From contig OZ026563.1 in the NCBI GenBank assembly GCA_964020155.1, forward strand, positions 4,864,140 through 4,928,139: a stretch of DNA of 64,000 nucleotides, written 5' to 3'. This document shows, one piece after another, positions 57,194-64,000 of the stretch; the stretch's first letter is position 1, and each line of letters opens with the position of its first letter. The notes under the pieces were generated by a model that did not search any database, was not told where the DNA came from, and saw nothing but the letters and a program-made list of their open reading frames with translations. The translations under genes were made by a program, and so were the position numbers. The stretch is from Chondrilla cf. caribensis (Eukaryota > Porifera > Demospongiae > Chondrillida > Chondrillidae).

Positions 57194-60030
57194 CAAAAGC
57201 CCAACCCTGAATTTTAAATTAACCCTAACCCTAACCCTAACCCTAACCCTAATAGCATCTCTAACCCTAAAAATTATCATGACCTAACCCTAACCCTTCT
57301 TCAGTTCACCTGAGTAATTTGACATTTCTCTTCTGGTCACCAAGGGCTACCTAGTGTCCATGCCTAACTCACCAACACAATTTCGTAAGCATTCTGATTG
57401 TCCTGAGTGCGCTATAAGCCTCGTGGTGACAAGCAAAAAAAATGTCAATTTTTGGTCTTGTCACCACGGCCTCTCCTGTGTGCACGTGGTGCATCATAGC
57501 TGAAATCCGAATGCACAGACACACTCCTGGACCTGGTAGCTACCTTCTGATAGCAAAAAGTTGCATTTTGATGTCGACCAAAATTTCCCCCTATTGCCAA
57601 TGTATATAACTTGTATGTAGATTCATTTATGCGTGTATTACGCCTTGGGTGATCACCTAAGCAATTTGATATTTCTTTGCTGGTCACCAAGGGCTACCTA
57701 GTGTCCATGCCTAACTCACCAACACAATTTGTGAAGCATTCTGATTGTCCTGAGTGCGCTATAAGCCTCGTGGTGACAAGCAAAAAAAATGTCAATTTTT
57801 GGTCTTGTCACCACGGCCTCTCCTGTGTGCACGTGATGCATCATATCTCAAATCCGAATGCACAGCCACACTCCTGGTCCTGGTAGATGCCTTCTGATAG
57901 CAAAATCCTAACCCTGAATTTTAAATTAACCCTAACCCTAACCCTAACCCTAACCCTAATAGCATCTCTAACCCTAAAAATTATCATGACCTAACCCTAA
58001 CCCTTCTTCAGTTCACCTGAGCAATTTGAGATTTATCTTCTGGTCACCAAGGGCTACCTAGTGTCCATGCCTAACTCACCAACACAATTTCGTAAGCATT
58101 CTGATTGTCCTGAGTGCGCTATAAGCCTCGTGGTGACAAGCCCAAAAAATGTCAATTTTTGGTCTTGTCACCACGGCCTCTCCTGTGTGCACGTGGTGCA
58201 TCATATCTCAAATCCGAACGCACAGACACACTCCTGGACCTGGTAGCTACCTTCTGATAGCAAAAAGTTGCATTTTGATGTCGACCAAAATTTCCCCCTA
58301 TTGCCAATGTATATACCTTGTATGTAGATTCATATATGCGTGTATTACGCCTTGGGTGATCACCTAAGCAATTTATATTTCTCTGCTGGTCACCAAGGGC
58401 TACCTAGTGTCCATGCCTAACCCACCAACACAATTTGGTAAGCATTCTGATTGTCCTGAGTGCGTTATAAGCCTCGTGGTGACAAGCCCAAAAAATGTCA
58501 ATTTTTGGTCTTGTCACCACGGCCTCTCCTGTGTGCACGTGATGCATCATATCTCAAATCCGAATGCACAGACAGACTCCTAGTCCTGGTAGATGCCTTC
58601 TGATAGCAAAAGCCTAACCCTGAATTTTAAATTAACCCTAACCCTAACCCTAACCCTAACCCTAATAGCATCTCTAACCCTAAAAATTATCATGACCTAA
58701 CCCTAACCCTTCTTCAGTTCACCTGAGCAATTTGAGATTTCTCTGCTGGTCACCAAGGGCTACCTAGTGTCCATGCCTAACTCACCAACACAATTTGGGA
58801 AGCATTCCGATTGTCCTGATTGCGCTATAAGCCTCGTGGTGACAAGCCCAAAAAATGTCAATGTTTGGTCTTGTCACCACGGCCTCTCCTGTGTGCACGT
58901 GGTGCATCATAGCTGAAATCCTAATGCACAGACACACTCCTGGTCCTGGTAGATGCCTTCTGATAGCAAAAGCCTAACCCTGAATTTTAAATTAACCCTA
59001 ACCCTAACCCTAACCCTAACCCTAACCCTAACCCTAACCCTAATAGCATCTCTAACCCTAAAAATTATCATGACCTAACCCTAACCCTTCTTCAGTTCAC
59101 CTGAGCAATTTGAGATTTATCTTCTGGTCACCAAGGGTTACCTAGTGTCCATGCCTAACTCACCAACACAATTTCGTAAGCATTCTGATTGTCCTGAGTG
59201 CGCTATAAGCCTCGTGGTGACAAGTAAAAAAATGTCAATTTTTGGTCTTGTCACCACGGCCTCTCCTGTGTGCACGTGGTGCATCATATCTCAAATCCGA
59301 ATGCACAGACACACTCCTGGACCTGGTAGCTACCTTCTGATAGAAAAAAGTTGCATTTTGATGTCAACCAAAATTTCCCCCTATTGCCAATGTATATACC
59401 TTGTATGTAGATTCATATATGCGTGTATTACGCCTTGGGTGATCACCTAAGCAATTTGATATTTCTCTGCTGGTCACCATGGGCTACCTAGTGTCCATGC
59501 CTAACCCACCAACACAATTTCGTAAGCATTCTGATTGTCCTGAGTGCGCTATAAGCCTCGTGGTGACAAGCCCAAAAAATGTCAATATTTGGTCTTGTCA
59601 CCACGGCCTCTCCTGTGTGCACGTGATGCATCATATCTCAAATCCGAATGCACAGACACACTCCTGGTCCTGGTAGATGCCTTCTAATAGCAAAAGCCCA
59701 ACCCTGAATTTTAAATTAACCCTAACCCTAACCCTAACCCTAACCCTAATAGCATCTCTAACCCTAAAAATTATCATGACCTAACCCTAACCCTTCTTCA
59801 GTTCACCTGAGTAATTTGATATTTCTCTGCTGGTCACCAAGGGCTACCTAGTGTCCATGCCTAACTCACCAACACAATTTCGTAAGCATTCTGATTGTCC
59901 TGAGTGCGCTATAAGCCTCGTGGTGACAAGCCCAAAAAATGTCAATTTTTGGTCTTGTCACCACGGCCTCTCCTGTGTGTACGTGGTGCATCATAGCTGA
60001 AATCCGAATGCACAGACACTCCTGGTCCTT
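57194..60030 (+). repeat. Composite array: satellite A units alternating with CCCTAA-type blocks
   Basis: Satellite A units now alternate with a block of about 120 bp. The block runs aaccctgaattttaaattaa, then four to eight ccctaa repeats, then tagcatctctaaccctaaaa, ttatcatgacctaaccctaa and cccttcttcagttcacctga. Blocks start near 57206, 57908, 58616, 58976 and 59699. The shared flanks show that the array spread as a higher-order unit. Confidence 0.92.
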
Positions 60031-60054
60031 GTAGGGTTAGGGTTAGGGTTAGGG

Positions 60055-60095
<41 letters not shown>

Positions 60096-60133
60096 GGTTA
60101 GGGTTAGGGTTAGGGTTAGGGTTAGGGCTAGGG
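60031..60133 (+). repeat. TTAGGG block, orientation opposite to preceding CCCTAA blocks
   Basis: About 16 ttaggg units with one slipped unit (ggtttaggg), ending in ggctagggattttaggg. It follows directly on a truncated satellite A unit. From here to the window end the telomere-type sequence is G-rich on the plus strand. Confidence 0.93.
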
Positions 60134-61841
60134 ATTTTAGGGATATGTCCCTCTATAGGCTACCTAAATGTCCCTTTCGTGTCCCTCAGATTCCCACATT
60201 GTCCCCCATAGTATATATTTACCATGAAGGACATGACCTAGACAGTGGTCCATGTCCCTCAGCAATTGTGTGTCCCTTATAGGTTGCCTTTAATATGAGG
60301 GACATGTCCCCCATATTTCCATTTTGTCTTAAGTTTAATTACATTAATAAATGTCCCTTATAGCCACACCCACTTTTACTATACACAAGTATGTAGGGCA
60401 TGTCACTTCCCCATAATGTTTGAAAATTTCCCAAGTACTTTGTGTCCCCCAGAAAAATGGTCATATGTCCCCTATGGGCCATGAACCCCATTAACCCCAA
60501 CTGATTTTGGGGACATTACAATCCTTTGTCCCTCCAATTAGGACCCTGTGGGACCCCATGTAGGCTTTGGGGGACACATGATTTAAATGTCCCCTTCTTT
60601 TGTCTAGCTAGGGGACATTAGGGGTTAGGGTTAGAGTCCATAAGGGTTAGACACTGTTTTATGTAACTGGCGGTAGATATTGAGTTCATTGCTATTAGGG
60701 ACAACTTTGGCATGTGTCCCCCAAAGGTTGGGGTTAGACAAATATAAAGGAATGAATGTAGGGTTAGACTTAGTACATTTTTGAGTTAGGGTTTGGTTGG
60801 AGTAGTATTTATAAGGGACATGTAGAATTTTAATGTCCTCCATAGTATGAGCATAAGGGTAAATTTAAGTTATTAGGATTAAGTTAAGTTTGCTTGGGAT
60901 AGTAGTTATGAGGGAACTTTACTCTTATAATATGTTAGATGTCCCTTATAGGGTATGAATTAGGGTTAGGGGCACTTGAGTTTGTTTGTTAAGTGCTCCC
61001 TGATGACTACTTAGTCCTTTATGGTGAAGTTAGGGTTTGGTTGGAGTAGTATTTATAAGGGACATGTAGAAATTTAATGTCCTCCATAGTATTAGGATAA
61101 GGGTAAATTTAAGTTTTTAGGATTAAGTATGCTTGGGATAGTAGTTATGAGGGAACTTTACACTTATAATATGTTGGATGTCCCTTATAGGTTATGAATT
61201 AGGGTTAGGGGCACTTGAGTTTGTTTGTTAAGTGTTCCCTGATGATAACTTAACCTTTAAATTAGGGTTAGGGACATAAGTTAATGGTTGTTAAGTGTCC
61301 CTGATGGCTACTTAGTGTCCTTTATGGTAAGATTTGATGTCCCTCATGTCAGGGACATTTATTACCTTCATAGTAGGGTTAGGGACACATAAGTTTATGG
61401 TTGTTAAGTGTCCCTGATGGCTACTTGGTGTCCTTTATGGTAAGATTTGATGTCCCTCATGTCAGGGACATTTATTACCTTTATATTAGGGTTAGGGACA
61501 CATAAGTTTATGGTTGTTAAGTGTCCCTCATGTATAATGTGGGTGTCCCTCAGAGTTGTGTATATAGGAATAGGTAGGGTTGATATGTCCCTCATGGTGT
61601 ACATATGTCCCTTATGTGCAATGTGATTGTCCCTCAGAGTTGTGTATATAGGGATATGTAGGGTTGATATGTCTCTCATGGAGTACATATGTCCCTTATG
61701 TACAATGTGAGTGTCCCTCAGAGTTGTGTATATAGGGATATGTAGGGTTGATATGTCCCTCATGGTGTACATATGTCCCTTATGTACAATGTGAGTGTCC
61801 CTCAGAGTTGTGTATATAGGGATATGTAGGGTTGATATGTC
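60134..61841 (+). repeat. Subtelomeric GTCCCT-rich repeats
   Basis: No gene seen. The region is built from variants of tgtccct and its complement agggaca. It includes an approximately 240-bp tandem duplication (60786-61020 and 61027-61255), a roughly 120-bp repeat around 61266-61520, and an 84-bp repeat with cagagttgtgtatata at 61552, 61636, 61720 and 61804. Confidence 0.88.
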
Positions 61842-63945
61842 TAGGGTTAGGGTTAGGGTTAGGGTTAGGGTTAGGGTTAGGGTTAGGGTTAGGGTTAGGG
61901 TTAGGGTTAGGGTTAGGGTTAGGGTTAGGGTTAGGGTTAGGGTTAGGGTTAGGGTTAGGGTTAGGGTTAGGGTTAGGGTTAGGGTTAGGGTTAGGGTTAG
62001 GGTTAGGGTTAGGGTTAGGGTTAGGGTTAGGGTTAGGGTTAGGGTTAGGGTTAGGGTTAGGGTTAGGGTTAGGGTTAGGGTTAGGGTTAGGGTTAGGGTT
62101 AGGGTTAGGGTTAGGGTTAGGGTTAGGGTTAGGGTTAGGGTTAGGGTTAGGGTTAGGGTTAGGGTTAGGGTTAGGGTTAGGGTTAGGGTTAGGGTTAGGG
62201 TTAGGGTTAGGGTTAGGGTTAGGGTTAGGGTTAGGGTTAGGGTTAGGGTTAGGGTTAGGGTTAGGGTTAGGGTTAGGGTTAGGGTTAGGGTTAGGGTTAG
62301 GGTTAGGGTTAGGGTTAGGGTTAGGGTTAGGGTTAGGGTTAGGGTTAGGGTTAGGGTTAGGGTTAGGGTTAGGGTTAGGGTTAGGGTTAGGGTTAGGGTT
62401 AGGGTTAGGGTTAGGGTTAGGGTTAGGGTTAGGGTTAGGGTTAGGGTTAGGGTTAGGGTTAGGGTTAGGGTTAGGGTTAGGGTTAGGGTTAGGGTTAGGG
62501 TTAGGGTTAGGGTTAGGGTTAGGGTTAGGGTTAGGGTTAGGGTTAGGGTTAGGGTTAGGGTTAGGGTTAGGGTTAGGGTTAGGGTTAGGGTTAGGGTTAG
62601 GGTTAGGGTTAGGGTTAGGGTTAGGGTTAGGGTTAGGGTTAGGGTTAGGGTTAGGGTTAGGGTTAGGGTTAGGGTTAGGGTTAGGGTTAGGGTTAGGGTT
62701 AGGGTTAGGGTTAGGGTTAGGGTTAGGGTTAGGGTTAGGGTTAGGGTTAGGGTTAGGGTTAGGGTTAGGGTTAGGGTTAGGGTTAGGGTTAGGGTTAGGG
62801 TTAGGGTTAGGGTTAGGGTTAGGGTTAGGGTTAGGGTTAGGGTTAGGGTTAGGGTTAGGGTTAGGGTTAGGGTTAGGGTTAGGGTTAGGGTTAGGGTTAG
62901 GGTTAGGGTTAGGGTTAGGGTTAGGGTTAGGGTTAGGGTTAGGGTTAGGGTTAGGGTTAGGGTTAGGGTTAGGGTTAGGGTTAGGGTTAGGGTTAGGGTT
63001 AGGGTTAGGGTTAGGGTTAGGGTTAGGGTTAGGGTTAGGGTTAGGGTTAGGGTTAGGGTTAGGGTTAGGGTTAGGGTTAGGGTTAGGGTTAGGGTTAGGG
63101 TTAGGGTTAGGGTTAGGGTTAGGGTTAGGGTTAGGGTTAGGGTTAGGGTTAGGGTTAGGGTTAGGGTTAGGGTTAGGGTTAGGGTTAGGGTTAGGGTTAG
63201 GGTTAGGGTTAGGGTTAGGGTTAGGGTTAGGGTTAGGGTTAGGGTTAGGGTTAGGGTTAGGGTTAGGGTTAGGGTTAGGGTTAGGGTTAGGGTTAGGGTT
63301 AGGGTTAGGGTTAGGGTTAGGGTTAGGGTTAGGGTTAGGGTTAGGGTTAGGGTTAGGGTTAGGGTTAGGGTTAGGGTTAGGGTTAGGGTTAGGGTTAGGG
63401 TTAGGGTTAGGGTTAGGGTTAGGGTTAGGGTTAGGGTTAGGGTTAGGGTTAGGGTTAGGGTTAGGGTTAGGGTTAGGGTTAGGGTTAGGGTTAGGGTTAG
63501 GGTTAGGGTTAGGGTTAGGGTTAGGGTTAGGGTTAGGGTTAGGGTTAGGGTTAGGGTTAGGGTTAGGGTTAGGGTTAGGGTTAGGGTTAGGGTTAGGGTT
63601 AGGGTTAGGGTTAGGGTTAGGGTTAGGGTTAGGGTTAGGGTTAGGGTTAGGGTTAGGGTTAGGGTTAGGGTTAGGGTTAGGGTTAGGGTTAGGGTTAGGG
63701 TTAGGGTTAGGGTTAGGGTTAGGGTTAGGGTTAGGGTTAGGGTTAGGGTTAGGGTTAGGGTTAGGGTTAGGGTTAGGGTTAGGGTTAGGGTTAGGGTTAG
63801 GGTTAGGGTTAGGGTTAGGGTTAGGGTTAGGGTTAGGGTTAGGGTTAGGGTTAGGGTTAGGGTTAGGGTTAGGGTTAGGGTTAGGGTTAGGGTTAGGGTT
63901 AGGGTTAGGGTTAGGGTTAGGGTTAGGGTTAGGGTTAGGGTTAGG
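61842..63945 (+). repeat. (TTAGGG)n telomere-type tract, about 350 units
   Basis: About 2.1 kb in which I see no deviation from ttaggg. TTAGGG is the ancestral animal telomere repeat. The G-rich strand runs 5' to 3' rightwards, as expected if the chromosome end lies to the right. The long Arg-Val and Leu-Gly reading frames here are repeat artefacts. Confidence 0.97.
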
Positions 63946-64000
63946 TACTGATAGGGCCCTTACGGGTTAGGGTTAAGGGGTAGGGTTAGGGTTGAGGGTT
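63946..64000 (+). repeat. Non-telomeric interruption and degenerate TTAGGG variants
   Basis: The perfect tract stops at ggtactgatagggcccttac and then continues as imperfect units (ttaaggggtaggg, ttgaggg). Either the tract is interstitial or the end is disrupted by an insertion or assembly join. Confidence 0.85.

Noticed and set aside
55705..57690. Recurring 81-codon minus-strand ORF in each satellite A unit as a possible gene family
   Set aside because: The unit length is divisible by 3, so any open frame recurs. The sequence has no domain, no splice signals and no sign of purifying selection visible by eye.
55136..60030. CRISPR-like array
   Set aside because: Units are long homogeneous satellite repeats without short repeats and unique spacers, and the genome is eukaryotic.
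61795..63970. Two ORFs of over 700 codons (Arg-Val and Leu-Gly repeats)
   Set aside because: They are translations of the TTAGGG tract, whose 6-bp period cannot produce stops in these frames.

Overview
The window is nuclear DNA of an animal. The genes have many short exons joined by GT-AG introns, mostly 40-300 bp, and sit close together on both strands. The gene set is metazoan (MALT1 paracaspase, EEIG/FAM102, BAG6, SLC25A19, CASD1, urate oxidase, ERAL1, UCK, SWT1, a Tudor protein). The right end runs through satellites into a (TTAGGG)n tract, so this is the end of a chromosome arm or a contig. Compactness, intron size and the mix of animal genes with a CstB-like sulfur enzyme and a fungal/bacterial-style cysteine synthase suggest an early-branching invertebrate such as a demosponge. 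That assignment is an inference; no species marker was read.

Genes from left to right (exons joined by eye): the end of an unidentified gene (1-303, +); MALT1 (462-5627, +); EEIG1/FAM102-like (5839-8806, +); a secreted CAP-domain protein with a one-base frameshift (9918-11108, -); the mitochondrial thiamine pyrophosphate carrier SLC25A19 (11291-12930, +); an unrecognised coiled-coil protein (13308-17582, -); the SUMO ligase NSMCE2 (17719-18438, -); a CASD1-like sialate O-acetyltransferase without room for its esterase core (18649-21589, +); a Tudor-Tudor-RRM-like protein (22069-26842, +); BAG6 (27033-32179, +); a CstB-like persulfide dioxygenase/rhodanese (32822-35265, +); urate oxidase (35553-36907, +); ERAL1 (36928-38424, -); uridine-cytidine kinase (38442-39754, +); the WW-PIN endoribonuclease SWT1 (39858-44897, -); and a cysteine synthase-like pseudogene with three in-frame stops (47052-48901, +), flanked by two copies of a repeat carrying a tRNA-like segment.

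From about 50.6 kb no gene is visible. A satellite with a roughly 345-360 bp unit is interrupted by an array of about 19 units of a 187-bp satellite (51.6-55.1 kb). It then resumes, mixed with CCCTAA-type blocks. Telomere-type sequence switches to TTAGGG orientation at 60.03 kb, followed by GTCCCT-rich subtelomeric repeats and a tract of about 350 uninterrupted TTAGGG units.

The genes are mostly unrelated housekeeping and signalling functions rather than one pathway. Notable are tight gene spacing (ERAL1 and UCK start codons 17 bp apart; UOX and ERAL1 stops 20 bp apart) and many intronic minisatellites, several of which abut or contain splice-site sequence.
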